DNA of 64,000 nucleotides from Clostridium_AB sp036639235 (GCF_036639235.1 NZ_JAVWJB010000006.1:1-64000), one strand, 5' to 3'; counted from the stretch's first letter, positions 42,750 through 53,461 are shown. Notes: generated from the letters alone by a model not told the origin. A program made the numbers and translations.

Positions 42750-43145
42750 TTAAAATATACTAGCTGATTTAATTAAAAGACTTGAGTAAGGGCTTCCCTC
42801 TCCACATCTAATAACCCCTCTACACTTTTTAAGCATAAGTTTAAGCTGTTCGTTAGATACACGAGTAAGCTTTCTGTCCCCTGCAAGTGTTGAGATCGTG
42901 TTAAATGCCCCCTGATTCTCATCCTCTGTTTCCATAGCAATAATTATCTCATTTGATTCCATATCCTCTAGAACAGCCTTCATAGTATCTTCTAGTGAAG
43001 GTATTCCAAGAGTTAGAACTAAGTCAATCTTCTTAACTTCCTCTGGAATTGATACTGATGCATCAACAATTGCAATCATATCTTGATGCCCAAGTTCAGC
43101 AATTAATGAGCATATATGCGTATTAAGTATACCTGTTTTTTTCAA
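42750..43145 (-). CDS. rbsD: D-ribose pyranase
   Basis: Interconverts pyranose and furanose forms of ribose so that the kinase can use it. The 131-aa protein has the catalytic histidine in ELGHQDMIAIVDAS, and the C-terminal ECGEGSPYS-like segment appears as RCGEGSPYSSLLI. Located two bases after rbsK. Confidence 0.95.
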   Translation of the reverse strand: MKKTGILNTHICSLIAELGHQDMIAIVDASVSIPEEVKKIDLVLTLGIPSLEDTMKAVLEDMESNEIIIAMETEDENQGAFNTISTLAGDRKLTRVSNEQLKLMLKKCRGVIRCGEGSPYSSLLIKSASIF

Positions 43146-43147
43146 AA

Positions 43148-44077
43148 CTATTCCTCCCCATATGTGTTAATAACTTCATCAAAGCTTGGGATAGACGTTT
43201 GTGCTCCTTCTCTTGTTACAACTATAGCTGATACCTTATTAGCGAATCTAACAGCCTTAGTTAGTATGTCCATATCAAGTGACTCTTCACGTGAAAGAAC
43301 CCTTGTAAGTCCTCCTATAAATGAGTCTCCTGCTGCTGTAGTATCAACAGCATTAACCTTATTAGCAGGTACCTGAATTAAACAGTCATTAGTAACAATA
43401 GCAGCACCCTTATCACCTAAAGTTATTATAACATATTTTGCCCCTTTATTTAGGAAATTGTTCGCAGCGTTTTTAGCTGTTTGAATATCAACAACCTTAA
43501 TACCTGTAAGTGATTCAGCCTCTGATTCGTTAGGTACAATAATATCAGTATACTGTAAAAGCTCATCAGGAATATCTCTAGCTGGAGCTGGGTTAAGTAG
43601 GGTTGTAACCCCTACACTTTTTGCATACTTAAATGCTTCTATAGTAATCTCAATTGGTGTTTCAAATTGAGATATTAACATCTTACTATCCTTTATGGCA
43701 CTCTTTGTCTTTTCAAGATCCTCATATGTAATTCCCATATTAGACCCTGCAACAACTGCTATAGAGTTACTACCATGTGAATCAACAAATATAACAGCAA
43801 CACCTGTAGACCTTTCCTTGTCTACAAATACGTAGTCTGTATTGATTTCATCCTTCTTAAGAGCATTAAGAAGAACCTCTCCGTTTGAGTCATTACCGAT
43901 TTTTCCTATCATATAAACATCACAGCCCATTCTTTTTGCTGCAACTGCTTGGTTAGCTCCCTTTCCACCAGGAACTTTTTTAAATGTATCTGCAAGGATA
44001 GTCTCTCCAACCTTTGGCATTTCTTGACATCCTACTACTTCATCCATATTAATGCTACCTAAAATACAAACCTTCAA
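43148..44077 (-). CDS. rbsK: ribokinase
   Basis: Phosphorylates ribose to ribose 5-phosphate. The 309-aa PfkB-family kinase has the glycine pair motif KVPGGKGANQAVAAKRMG near residue 40 and the C-terminal catalytic VDTTAAGDSFIGG with the base aspartate. It is first in the rbsKD unit; no ribose transporter is adjacent. A LacI-type half palindrome AAACGTTT lies about 60 bases upstream. Confidence 0.95.
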   Translation of the reverse strand: MKVCILGSINMDEVVGCQEMPKVGETILADTFKKVPGGKGANQAVAAKRMGCDVYMIGKIGNDSNGEVLLNALKKDEINTDYVFVDKERSTGVAVIFVDSHGSNSIAVVAGSNMGITYEDLEKTKSAIKDSKMLISQFETPIEITIEAFKYAKSVGVTTLLNPAPARDIPDELLQYTDIIVPNESEAESLTGIKVVDIQTAKNAANNFLNKGAKYVIITLGDKGAAIVTNDCLIQVPANKVNAVDTTAAGDSFIGGLTRVLSREESLDMDILTKAVRFANKVSAIVVTREGAQTSIPSFDEVINTYGEE

Positions 44078-44131
44078 ACTAACACCCTCCTGCGAATATT
44101 ATTCCTACTATAAAGTTTAATATATATTTAC

Positions 44132-44143
44132 TAAAACGTTTAC
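44132..44143. promoter_or_regulatory. LacI-family operator-like site upstream of rbsK
   Basis: TAAAACGTTTAC, with the AAACGTTT core typical of LacI/RbsR and CcpA-type sites. It lies about 60 bases before the rbsK start. The rest of the 305-base gap 44078-44382 holds a perfect 12-bp palindrome at 44301-44330 and the terminator of the next unit, and is otherwise AT-rich. Confidence 0.5.
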
Positions 44144-44300
44144 TTTCCTTATCAAATTAGATTTTAACATGATTAATATATAAAGGTCAATTGAATTAAC
44201 ACATATTTAATTAATTTAAATTGAAAAAGTATAACACATAACAAGTACAGTGTGTAATATTATAATAATTCAATTTTTAGTATATTTTTACATTAAAACC

Positions 44301-44330
44301 AATTATAATATTAAACTTAATATTATAATT
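44301..44330. other. long AT palindrome
   Basis: AATTATAATATT and its exact complement separated by AAACTT. It lies just outside a terminator; there is no gene signal in it. Confidence 0.6.
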
Positions 44331-44337
44331 ATGTAAA

Positions 44338-44382
44338 AAAGCTGCTTTATAGAATTAGTTTTCTCTAAAGCAGCTTTTTTTA
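44338..44382 (-). terminator. terminator with long loop
   Basis: Twelve-bp stem AAAGCTGCTTTA/TAAAGCAGCTTT and a T-run on the plus side (TTTTTT) and U-run on the minus strand (TTTTTTAC), at the stop of the membrane gene. Confidence 0.85.
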
Positions 44383-44721
44383 TTATTGATAATACTCGTC
44401 GTCTTTTTTATCTTCAACCTTAAAATCAACTCTATGATTAACTTTGTTTTCAGTCTGGTTATAATCTACTAGCATTAATATATGGCCTGCCATAGTTACC
44501 CATCCTGTTAAGGCACCTTGAACTATACCATAAATCATCCAGCCCTTACTTCCTTTTAAAGCCTTATCTCTAGCAACCCATAAAAGTGCAATTAACGCCC
44601 CTCCTATAGGTGCCCATATAAGAAAGCTAAATAATATTATAGCCGCCTGTGAAATAGTATCTAGTATTGCTCCAACAAGAAGTGTAATTTCACCTGCTTG
44701 CCTTACTCCTGATTTATTCAT
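44383..44721 (-). CDS. small membrane protein of unknown function
   Basis: A 112-aa protein with three hydrophobic segments (about residues 10-30, 35-52, 63-85) and a charged C-terminal tail (VEDKKDDEYY). I choose ATG 44719-44721 with GGAGG eight bases before it. It has its own terminator. No family recognised. Confidence 0.7.
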   Translation of the reverse strand: MNKSGVRQAGEITLLVGAILDTISQAAIILFSFLIWAPIGGALIALLWVARDKALKGSKGWMIYGIVQGALTGWVTMAGHILMLVDYNQTENKVNHRVDFKVEDKKDDEYYQ

Positions 44722-44913
44722 AACCTTCTCCTCCAATTAAACTAATTACTAAGACATTAATTCAGATAATCTCATAGAGAAATATATTACCTTGTTAGTT
44801 TTTTGTCAAGCTTACCTGTTATGATTTAATTATTTACTAACTAGATATGTTTTGTATTGACTCTATTATACTTATTACTACTAATAGAGTATTCATCTAC
44901 TAAGGTTATAGTA

Positions 44914-47900
44914 CTAAGACACTACTTCTTTAATGTAGCTTCCCTGTGTGTCCCTAGTAACTTCTATTTTAGATGGTATTCTCTCCTTAAGTTCATTAAC
45001 ATGGGATATAATACCTACAATCCTACCATTTTGACCAAGCTCAAGCAGTGTCTCTATTGCCTTTTCAAGTGACTCACTATCAAGTGTTCCAAAGCCCTCA
45101 TCTATAAACATAGTGTCAATTCTAACTCCACCTGCATGGGATTGAATAACATCAGATAGCCCAAGTGCAAGTGCAAGTGAAGCCTTAAAGCTTTCTCCAC
45201 CTGATAAGCTTCCTATGCTACGAATCTTACCTGTGTAATTATCATATACATCAAAATCAAGTCCCTGACTTGTTCTTCGATCACCAATTGATGTTTTATG
45301 CTTAAGGTAATATCTATCATTTGTCATAATCTTAAACCTAATATTAGCAGCTTCTAGTATTTCGTTAAAATGATATACAAGAACATATCTTTCAAATGTA
45401 ATACACTTTGAATTGGTTCCATTAGCAATATTAGAAAGCTCAGATATTATGCTATATTCCTTATCAACTTCATATATCTCACCTGTTATATTCTTAATAG
45501 TAGTTAATATACTACTATTTGATTCAACCCTGGAGTATATACTTTTTATAATATCATTAATATGACTCTTCTTAACTGAAAGCTTATCCTTACACTCTTC
45601 TAATGTAGATATATTAATGAGTTCATAATTATTAAGTACCTTTTCAAGTTCCTCTATTTTAGCAGTTACCGAAATAAACTCTTCCCTGTATAGTTTAACC
45701 TTATTTCTTAGTTTACTAATTTTATCCTCTTCAATAAGGCTATTTCTATAATCCTCGTCACTTTCAAATAATAGATTAAGATTCTCTATAAATTCCTCTT
45801 CCCTAGAAGCTAAGGTCTTCTTAGCATCACTTAATTCTGCTTCCTTATTTTCTAGGTTCTTTTTACTTGAGGAAAGATTCATACTAGAAGTCTTATCTTT
45901 TTCATTTATAAAATCAATCTTATTACTAATAACCTTAATTCTACTACTTATATCTAAAATACCCTTTTCAATTTCTTCACGGGTAACTAACTTATTCTTA
46001 TATGTTGATTCAAACTGTCTAGTCATACTTAGCGCTGCTTCAACTTCACCAAATAAGCTAAGTCTATTTCCATCAAGAATTTTAAGTGATGTGGTTTTCT
46101 CTGCTATGTCCTTTTCAATATTCTTTCTAAGAATTTTTTTAGCCTCTATTTCATCCTTAAGATTCTTAAAACTTTCTATTTCTGCCTTAATCTCTTCAAT
46201 ATTAGTCTTAAGGGCTACCCCCTTAGACTTAAGGCTAATTAATATATCCTGAATATTACTTCTTTTATACTCATAATCTGAAAGATACTTCTTAATTAAA
46301 GGAATAATAACATCCTCTTCACTTTTCTCTATACTAGCATTAAGTGCTGCAAGATTTGCCATAGCACTATCTATTTTAACCTTCTTCTCTTCTAAGGTTC
46401 TGTTAAGTTCCTTAATATCATTTTCATTAACTGCATCTTCACTAAGACTTGCCTTATTTGGATGTTCAGTTGACCCACATACAGGACACATTTGCCCTTC
46501 CCTTAGTCCTAGGGCAAGTATACCTGCCTGCTGCCTTTTAAATGTTTCTTCTAAGGCTTCCTTATTTTCCTTAAGAGCTTTATATATCTTATACTCCTTT
46601 TCATAGTCCCTTGAAAGATTTATATGACTTTCTATATCTTCCTTAAATCTATTAGCCTTAGTATATAAGTCCCTAACATCTATTATTGTTTCTTCTAAAA
46701 TCTTAAGACTTTGCTCTTTAGTTAGGATTTTACCCTCTACATCACTATTTTTATCAATTATATTGTTAATATCATCTATTGATTTATTAAGTGATTTAAT
46801 CTCTTCTTCCCCTTGCTGTAGCTTCTTCTCAATACTTTCTAGCTCTTTCTTTTTTTGAGTATACTTTTTCTTATACTCTTCATATCTACTATATTCCTTA
46901 AGTTCTCCCTCTAATTTATGAAGGGATTTAGTATCTTCTTCAACCTGATTTTTTAAGCCATCAAGAGTTAAAAGCATATTCTTTATTTCCTTAGCTTCCC
47001 TCTCTGAAGATTCTAAGTCATTTTCAGCCTTAAGCAATTCTTTTTCCTTTAATGTTAAAATACTTTTAGCCTTTATATACTCCTGCTCATAAACCTTAAG
47101 TCCATTTGCCTTAACCCCTAAATCAATTACCTTTTCTATTGAGGACATATTCTCCTCTTCATCCTTTAGGTTAATAAGTCTTTCTTTTAGGGTATTATAA
47201 CCTTCTATTTTAGAGTTTTTATCAATAGCTAACTGAATTTCAGTATTAATCTTTTCTATTTCCTTTTCAGTAATAGATAGATTCTTCTCTTCTTCCTTAA
47301 GGGTCTTCTTATCCCTACTTAGTAAAGAATCACACTCAATTATTATTTCACTAATATTATGGTTATCACTATTAATAAGCTGTAGCAGTTTTTCACTATC
47401 TCCCGGGTTTATTTTACCTATTAATGCTTTCCTAGACTCTTTGCTTTTCTCTATTATTTTCTTAATTCTAATAGCCTTGTCCTTAAGCCTATCCTGAAAG
47501 TCTTTATAAATTTTAGATGAGAATATTCTTCTAAATATTCTCTCCTTCTCATCAGTTGAAGACTCTATAAGTTTTCTAAACTCTCCCTGTGGAAGCATAA
47601 CTATTTGTCTAAACTGCTCCACGTTAAGTCCAAGCATCTCTTCTATTTTATCCTTAACGTCCTTTATACCTGTTATAATCTTATCCCCTGGCATATGAAG
47701 TTCTACTGAATGTCCCCTAGGGTTTTTACGTCCCTTCATAACCTGCTGCGGCTCCCTTATAATTCTATATATCTCGCCGTTTAATGAAAATTCTAGATCA
47801 ACATAACATACCTTTTCAAGGTCTGCAAAGTCACTTTTAAGATCCTTTTGCTCACGACTTTTTCCTGATGTTTCCCCGTAAAGGGCAAAACATATAGCAT

Positions 47901-48030
47901 CGAATATACTGGTTTTTCCTGCACCTGTTGGTCCTGTTACTAAATAAATACTATCTAGTTTAGTAAAGTCGATTTCTTCCTCTCCCTTATATGGACCAAA
48001 TGCATTAAGTTTAAGTTTTAGAGGCTTCAT
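44914..48030 (-). CDS. sbcC: exonuclease SbcC (Rad50-like ATPase)
   Basis: ATPase of the SbcCD nuclease that opens hairpin and protein-blocked DNA ends. The 1038-aa SMC-like protein has an N-terminal Walker A (VTGPTGAGKTSIFDAICFALYG), two long coiled coils with a zinc hook CPVCGSTEHP in the middle, and a C-terminal signature GSLSGGESFKASLALALGLS with Walker B FIDEGFGTLD. Its ATG overlaps the sbcD stop by four bases. It is the last gene of the repair operon. Confidence 0.96.
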   Translation of the reverse strand: MKPLKLKLNAFGPYKGEEEIDFTKLDSIYLVTGPTGAGKTSIFDAICFALYGETSGKSREQKDLKSDFADLEKVCYVDLEFSLNGEIYRIIREPQQVMKGRKNPRGHSVELHMPGDKIITGIKDVKDKIEEMLGLNVEQFRQIVMLPQGEFRKLIESSTDEKERIFRRIFSSKIYKDFQDRLKDKAIRIKKIIEKSKESRKALIGKINPGDSEKLLQLINSDNHNISEIIIECDSLLSRDKKTLKEEEKNLSITEKEIEKINTEIQLAIDKNSKIEGYNTLKERLINLKDEEENMSSIEKVIDLGVKANGLKVYEQEYIKAKSILTLKEKELLKAENDLESSEREAKEIKNMLLTLDGLKNQVEEDTKSLHKLEGELKEYSRYEEYKKKYTQKKKELESIEKKLQQGEEEIKSLNKSIDDINNIIDKNSDVEGKILTKEQSLKILEETIIDVRDLYTKANRFKEDIESHINLSRDYEKEYKIYKALKENKEALEETFKRQQAGILALGLREGQMCPVCGSTEHPNKASLSEDAVNENDIKELNRTLEEKKVKIDSAMANLAALNASIEKSEEDVIIPLIKKYLSDYEYKRSNIQDILISLKSKGVALKTNIEEIKAEIESFKNLKDEIEAKKILRKNIEKDIAEKTTSLKILDGNRLSLFGEVEAALSMTRQFESTYKNKLVTREEIEKGILDISSRIKVISNKIDFINEKDKTSSMNLSSSKKNLENKEAELSDAKKTLASREEEFIENLNLLFESDEDYRNSLIEEDKISKLRNKVKLYREEFISVTAKIEELEKVLNNYELINISTLEECKDKLSVKKSHINDIIKSIYSRVESNSSILTTIKNITGEIYEVDKEYSIISELSNIANGTNSKCITFERYVLVYHFNEILEAANIRFKIMTNDRYYLKHKTSIGDRRTSQGLDFDVYDNYTGKIRSIGSLSGGESFKASLALALGLSDVIQSHAGGVRIDTMFIDEGFGTLDSESLEKAIETLLELGQNGRIVGIISHVNELKERIPSKIEVTRDTQGSYIKEVVS

Positions 48031-49160
48031 CTTATTACCTCCTCTACAGTTTCGTTAATATATTTATGGAGCATTTCTACCCTATCCTCAGAATACTCTC
48101 CATTAATACTTAAATAAAAATCATCGAATAGCTCGTTTATACTCTTTTCCCTATAGCTAACAATTGCCCCTTCAATATTATCATCCTGATTATTATTAAC
48201 TCTTCTAAGACCTAGTACGTTTTTGTATACTCCCCTTAATGTTCCTATTGGGTCAATAATATCCCCCGCATCAAGTAGTTCAAAGAATACATAATCCTCT
48301 AGATTCTCACCCTCATAATTTTCAGGGCTTATTAAATCCTTAATATACCCTCTTTTTATTCTAAGATCCCTTAATATACTAATCTTTTTCGTATATACTG
48401 ATGCACCTGACTTATTAATGTCTACAATAGTTATGTCCTTATTGTTATTAGCCTCTGAGGTTGAATACTTAAGAAGTGAACCACTATATCTTATATTTTC
48501 ACTTAATACTCTTTGACTTCTATGCAAATGTCCTAGTGCTACGTAATCAAAATCCTTAAATATTTCAGGTGATACAATTTCAGCATTTCCTATACTTAGT
48601 GGTCTTTCCGAGTCACTAAGTACAGTACTACTTCCTCCTACAAAGGCATGGGCAACTAATATACTAGGTGACTTAATATTAATAGTAGATACAACTGCCC
48701 TTAATGCATCCTCATGTGTTTTAATAGATGAGTCCTTATATAACTTTCTAATAAGTGCTGGGTCAAGATATGGAAGTAGATATATGTTAACCTCTTCCCC
48801 ATCCTTTTCAAATGTAGTAGCCTTAACCTCACCGTTAAATGTTCCCTCTATGTAAAGTCCCTGCTTTTCAAGTACTGAACTTAAAAAGCTTATTCTTTCA
48901 CTACTATCATGATTCCCTGAAATAGCAAATATTTTAATTCCCATTTCAAGTACACTTGTTAAAAAAACACTTAAAACCTCAACAGCATCTGATGGAGGAA
49001 CGGACCTATCATACAGGTCCCCTGCTATAATAAGTCCGTCAACTTCTTCCTCTTTAAGTAAATCTAATATACTATTTAATGCATGCTGTTGATCCTGTAG
49101 CATTGAAAACTCGTGGATAATTTTCCCTATATGAAGATCCCCAAGATGTACAAACTTCAT
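48027..49160 (-). CDS. sbcD: exonuclease SbcD (Mre11-like)
   Basis: Metal-dependent nuclease subunit. The 377-aa calcineurin-like phosphoesterase shows HLGDLHIGK, IIAGDLYDR, ISGNHDS, and ALGHLHRSQ, all metal-binding motifs of the family. Start at ATG 49158-49160 with AGGAG nine bases upstream; a TTG nine bases earlier is less likely. It follows the isochorismatase gene by 12 bases. Confidence 0.95.
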   Translation of the reverse strand: MKFVHLGDLHIGKIIHEFSMLQDQQHALNSILDLLKEEEVDGLIIAGDLYDRSVPPSDAVEVLSVFLTSVLEMGIKIFAISGNHDSSERISFLSSVLEKQGLYIEGTFNGEVKATTFEKDGEEVNIYLLPYLDPALIRKLYKDSSIKTHEDALRAVVSTINIKSPSILVAHAFVGGSSTVLSDSERPLSIGNAEIVSPEIFKDFDYVALGHLHRSQRVLSENIRYSGSLLKYSTSEANNNKDITIVDINKSGASVYTKKISILRDLRIKRGYIKDLISPENYEGENLEDYVFFELLDAGDIIDPIGTLRGVYKNVLGLRRVNNNQDDNIEGAIVSYREKSINELFDDFYLSINGEYSEDRVEMLHKYINETVEEVIR

Positions 49161-49172
49161 AAAAATCAACTC

Positions 49173-49844
49173 CTAATCAATAGATTTTACTATATTAATT
49201 CCTGCCCATTCCATTAACTGAATACCCATTAAGTCTACAAAGTCTCCCTTGTGGCTAAATAAATCAAATGTTTCCGTGCAGTTAACAGGCACAGTTATAT
49301 TTTTGTCCATATTCTTGTTATTAAGGTATGTTTTAAGTCCTAAACATAGCTGCATAACGCAGATATCCGTACAACATCCAACAACAATAAAATTATTAAT
49401 TGATGGGTTATTATTAAGAAACTCTATAAACTTCTCCTCAAGGAATCCATTAGTAGAGTTTTTCTCAATTAGTCTATATCCTGAAACCTCTTTAATTTCG
49501 GTTATTATTTCACTTTCACTACTTCCCTTAATGCAGTGAGGTGGATAGCTTTTAAATTCCATAGCCTCCTCATTATGTGTATCAACAAAGGCTATAATCT
49601 CTCCCTTATTCTTAACAAACGCTTCTTGAATTTTAACAATAGGTGATACTATATCCTCAACTCTACTGCTCATTAGCATTCCCTCACGGATAAATCCGTT
49701 AATCATATCAACTATTATAAGTGCAGTAGATGTGTAATCTATATCACTTAATTTAAGTGACTCCTTTGATATTATGTTGTCATAAATCTCTCCAACTGCA
49801 ACACTTGCAGTGTTAATCATTTCTTCCCTGCTTACTCTAATCAT
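49173..49844 (-). CDS. isochorismatase-family hydrolase (nicotinamidase-like)
   Basis: A 223-aa cysteine hydrolase. The catalytic set is visible: aspartate in LIIVDMINGF, lysine in PPHCIKGS, and cysteine in VVGCCTDICVMQ; the metal-site DTHN is present. This fits nicotinamidase (nicotinamide to nicotinate) better than isochorismatase, but the substrate is not proven. It starts at ATG 49842-49844 with GGAGG five bases upstream and lies inside the addBA-sbcDC repair operon, 14 bases after addA. Confidence 0.85.
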   Translation of the reverse strand: MIRVSREEMINTASVAVGEIYDNIISKESLKLSDIDYTSTALIIVDMINGFIREGMLMSSRVEDIVSPIVKIQEAFVKNKGEIIAFVDTHNEEAMEFKSYPPHCIKGSSESEIITEIKEVSGYRLIEKNSTNGFLEEKFIEFLNNNPSINNFIVVGCCTDICVMQLCLGLKTYLNNKNMDKNITVPVNCTETFDLFSHKGDFVDLMGIQLMEWAGINIVKSID

Positions 49845-49858
49845 TGTACCCTCCTGCA

Positions 49859-52800
49859 TTAACATCTAACTTCTATTCCTTTAGAAAGTAGATATAAATA
49901 TTTTTCCTTAACCCTTTTTCCTGTTTGCATTTCAAGTGCCCTAGCATATAGGTCTATCTGAACCCTATACTTTTCCTTAATACTTGAAATATTATCATCT
50001 GTTACATAATCTGTTTTATAGTCAACTAGTACAAGTCCATCCTCTTCCTCAAAGAAGCAATCTATTATACCCTGAATATCTATTGTTTCATTAACATTAC
50101 TATATTCACTATATATATCACTTACTGGAATTTTTACATGGAATGGTGCTTCCCTCATAATATTATTTGAATTCATCATTCTAATTCCTAGTTCACTTTT
50201 TAGGAATCTTAAAATAGATAGTATATTAATAACCTCAGACTCTTCCTTAGTTATAAATTCCCTATCTACAAGGTCCTTTAGAACCTCTTCTAGCTCTCCC
50301 TTAGTAATATCCTTTTTAAGAGGAATCTTTTGCATCATAAAGTGCATTAGTGTTCCCCGCTCTGCTCCTGTAATTTTCTTCTCCTCCTTTAGGAATGAAG
50401 GAGTCTTTAATACATATGAATGAAGTAGGTTCATAGACTCTTCCTGGGTAGAGTTAATAATCCTCTTAGCCTCTGTAACAGAAAGCTTAGATGGCACTTT
50501 AGCTAATGCAGCATCCTCATACTTATATGAAAGCCTTCTGTCTATTTCATCTACCTTATCCGTTTCATATTCCATATTTAACTCTCTAATAGCCTCTAAT
50601 GCATCCTCACCCTTTTCAATGTTTTCCTTATGTGAAGACTTAATCTCTTCCTTACGAATAACATTATAGGTGTATGGAAAGTCATATCTATCTATATTAG
50701 AAATTATAAGTGGTGCTAACATATCTATATAAGAAGATGATGATAAAACCTTAGCCCCACTAAGTGGTGCATTTTTAGGGAAGCTTGCATAGTAATGAAT
50801 CTTATCTTCTATCTTCTTAACTGTTCCAGTTATAATAAGCTTCTCCTTAGCCCTTGTAAATGCAACATATAAAACCCTCATCTCCTCAGAGATATTCTCT
50901 ATTTGAAGCTTTGTTTTAATTGCCTCTTTAATAGCACTTTTGTACTTAATTCTCTTATCAAGTTCTACTATATCAGGACCAAATCCAAGTTCACTATGTA
51001 GTAATATACTTTCTCTAAAATCCTGCTTATTAAAGTTTCTACCGAATCCTGAACAAATACATACCGGGAACTCAAGACCCTTACTTTTGTGGATACTCAT
51101 AATTCTAACAACATCTTCGTTTTCACTAAGCGCCTTAGCCCCTGCCATGTCTTGACTACTTACCTGAAGCTTATCTATAAAGTTAATAAAACTAAATATC
51201 CCCTTAAAACTTGTTGATAAAAAGTCTCTAGCCCTTTCAAATAAAACCCTAAGATTAGCTTGACGAACCTCTGCCTTTGGTAGAACCCCAAGATATGCGT
51301 AATACCCTGTATCTGTGTATAAATACCATAAAAGCTCATCAACTGGGGTATTCTTAGCCATCTGCTGCCACTTATCTATTTTGTTTAATACATGTATAGC
51401 CTTGTTTTTAATACTACACTCTTTAATAGATGCTGTCTTTAGCATGTCATAAAAATAACCCTTGCCTATCATTCTAAGGTCTATTAAATCCTCAGGTGTA
51501 AAGGCGAATATAGGGGACCTTAGCACTGCAAGTAGTGGTATATCCTGCAGAGGGTTATCTATTATCTTAAGTAGGGATATTATTGTTTTAATTTCTATAG
51601 TATCAAAATATCCTCCACCAGAATCAGAAAAGCAAGGTATACCCTCAAGTGCTAATTCCTCCTCAAATACATCTGCTATATTTCTAGTGCTACGAAGAAG
51701 AATAACTATATCCTTATACTTTGCAGGTACATACTCCCTCTCCCCTGTTGACGGGTTCTTTTTATATACGTAAAGTGGTTTATCTGAATTTATCATAGAC
51801 TTAATCTTAGATGCTACATATCTAGCCTCAAGGGTAATTTTATCAATATCATCCTCATCCCCTTCGTCCTTAACATCCTCAATAAGATCAAGTTCAATGC
51901 TTCCTCCAGCTACAAACCCATCTATTAAATCATCATTAAAGTCTGCTCCCTTATTAAGTCTTTCAACCTCTGTATAAGAAAGCTCTCCAACCTCTTCACT
52001 CATAATTCTCTCAAATATAAAGTTAACCCCATCTAAAACAGTTTCACGGCTTCTAAAATTCTTATATAGAAGTATTTTACGTCCAGAGAAGCTTTCAGCC
52101 TCCTCATCTACTCCAATAAAGTTACTATATTTATTTAGGAAAATCTCAGGCTTTGCTTGACGGAACCTATATATGCTTTGCTTAACGTCACCAACCATAA
52201 ATCTATTTCCAGCTTCCTTATTAGAAATAGTGTCTAGAATATACTCCTGAACATAGTTACTATCCTGATACTCATCAACAAGTATCTCCCTATATCTTTC
52301 CCTATACTCTAGTGCTGTTTTACTAGGGGTAATATTACCCTCTATATTTTCAGTTAAAATATTCAGTGCAAAGTGTTCAATATCATTAAAGTCTATAATA
52401 AGCCTCTCTCTTTTCTTCTGAGCAAAAATACTTGAGAATTTTTTAACCATTTTAACAAGTACACCCATAAGTCTATGGGAGGTTTTTATTTCTTGATTTA
52501 TATCATCCTTGTCCCTATCACATAGTCCCTTAGCACTTTTACAATGATCACTAAAATCTTTTTTAAACTTTGATGCCTTTGTTTTAAGGAACTCATTCTC
52601 GCACTTACCTGAAAGTGCAGGAAGCTTAACATCACTTAATGAAAGTGCCAAGCTATCAATATTCTCCGATGAAAGAGCCATATTTGTTATGCTTATTATA
52701 TCCTTAAATACATCAATATACTTCTTTGGGAACTGTTCTCCCTCCATAAGCATTAGAAGCCTTTCACCTTCCTCTTTATAGGATGCGAAACTTCTCTTAA

Positions 52801-53461
52801 TATCACTAAGAATAATTTGTCCCCAAACAGAATCTGAAAAATTAAAATCATCGTCTATATTAAGCATTTCTATTTTTTCATCTAGCCACATATCTGGAAA
52901 TGGTGAACTAATAGAAAATGAATAAACTCTTTGAATAAGTTCTTCTATTTTAGAGTCTGACTTACCTGTTGAATAGCTCTCAACAAACTCTAGGAAATCT
53001 ACCTCTGGTTCATTATAAAAACTATCCATAGTTTCTTCTATAGCTTCCTTCTTAAGTATCTCAACCTCAGTAGTATCACCAACTCTAAAAGATGGGTCAA
53101 GGTCTATTAAGTGGAAGTTATTCTTAATTACATTAAGACAAAATGAATGTATAGTTGTAATACTTGCCTTGTTAAGAAGTATTAGCTGCCTTTGAAGGAA
53201 GTGATTCTCAGGTTCCTTTTCTATTCTATCTCCAATAGCATCTCCTATTCTTTCCTTCATCTCCGATGCTGCAGCATTGGTAAAGGTAACAACAAGTAGT
53301 GAGTCTATATCACATGGGTCATCCTTATCAAGAATTTTACGGATAATTCTCTCAACAAGTACAGTTGTTTTACCACTACCAGCAGCTGCTGCTACAAGAA
53401 GGTTACATCCCTTAGTTTCAATAGCATCTAACTGCTCTTTTGTCCACTTAGTACTACTCAT
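49859..53461 (-). CDS. addA: ATP-dependent helicase/nuclease subunit A
   Basis: UvrD-like helicase and nuclease of the AddAB complex that resects double-strand breaks. In 1200 aa: Walker A LLVAAAAGSGKTTVLVERI, DEYQDSN as Walker B, VGDVKQSIYRFRQA, SIHKSKGLEFPV, VAFTRAKEKL, and the C-terminal nuclease motif LVDYKTDYV. It overlaps addB by eight bases. Confidence 0.97.
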   Translation of the reverse strand: MSSTKWTKEQLDAIETKGCNLLVAAAAGSGKTTVLVERIIRKILDKDDPCDIDSLLVVTFTNAAASEMKERIGDAIGDRIEKEPENHFLQRQLILLNKASITTIHSFCLNVIKNNFHLIDLDPSFRVGDTTEVEILKKEAIEETMDSFYNEPEVDFLEFVESYSTGKSDSKIEELIQRVYSFSISSPFPDMWLDEKIEMLNIDDDFNFSDSVWGQIILSDIKRSFASYKEEGERLLMLMEGEQFPKKYIDVFKDIISITNMALSSENIDSLALSLSDVKLPALSGKCENEFLKTKASKFKKDFSDHCKSAKGLCDRDKDDINQEIKTSHRLMGVLVKMVKKFSSIFAQKKRERLIIDFNDIEHFALNILTENIEGNITPSKTALEYRERYREILVDEYQDSNYVQEYILDTISNKEAGNRFMVGDVKQSIYRFRQAKPEIFLNKYSNFIGVDEEAESFSGRKILLYKNFRSRETVLDGVNFIFERIMSEEVGELSYTEVERLNKGADFNDDLIDGFVAGGSIELDLIEDVKDEGDEDDIDKITLEARYVASKIKSMINSDKPLYVYKKNPSTGEREYVPAKYKDIVILLRSTRNIADVFEEELALEGIPCFSDSGGGYFDTIEIKTIISLLKIIDNPLQDIPLLAVLRSPIFAFTPEDLIDLRMIGKGYFYDMLKTASIKECSIKNKAIHVLNKIDKWQQMAKNTPVDELLWYLYTDTGYYAYLGVLPKAEVRQANLRVLFERARDFLSTSFKGIFSFINFIDKLQVSSQDMAGAKALSENEDVVRIMSIHKSKGLEFPVCICSGFGRNFNKQDFRESILLHSELGFGPDIVELDKRIKYKSAIKEAIKTKLQIENISEEMRVLYVAFTRAKEKLIITGTVKKIEDKIHYYASFPKNAPLSGAKVLSSSSYIDMLAPLIISNIDRYDFPYTYNVIRKEEIKSSHKENIEKGEDALEAIRELNMEYETDKVDEIDRRLSYKYEDAALAKVPSKLSVTEAKRIINSTQEESMNLLHSYVLKTPSFLKEEKKITGAERGTLMHFMMQKIPLKKDITKGELEEVLKDLVDREFITKEESEVINILSILRFLKSELGIRMMNSNNIMREAPFHVKIPVSDIYSEYSNVNETIDIQGIIDCFFEEEDGLVLVDYKTDYVTDDNISSIKEKYRVQIDLYARALEMQTGKRVKEKYLYLLSKGIEVRC

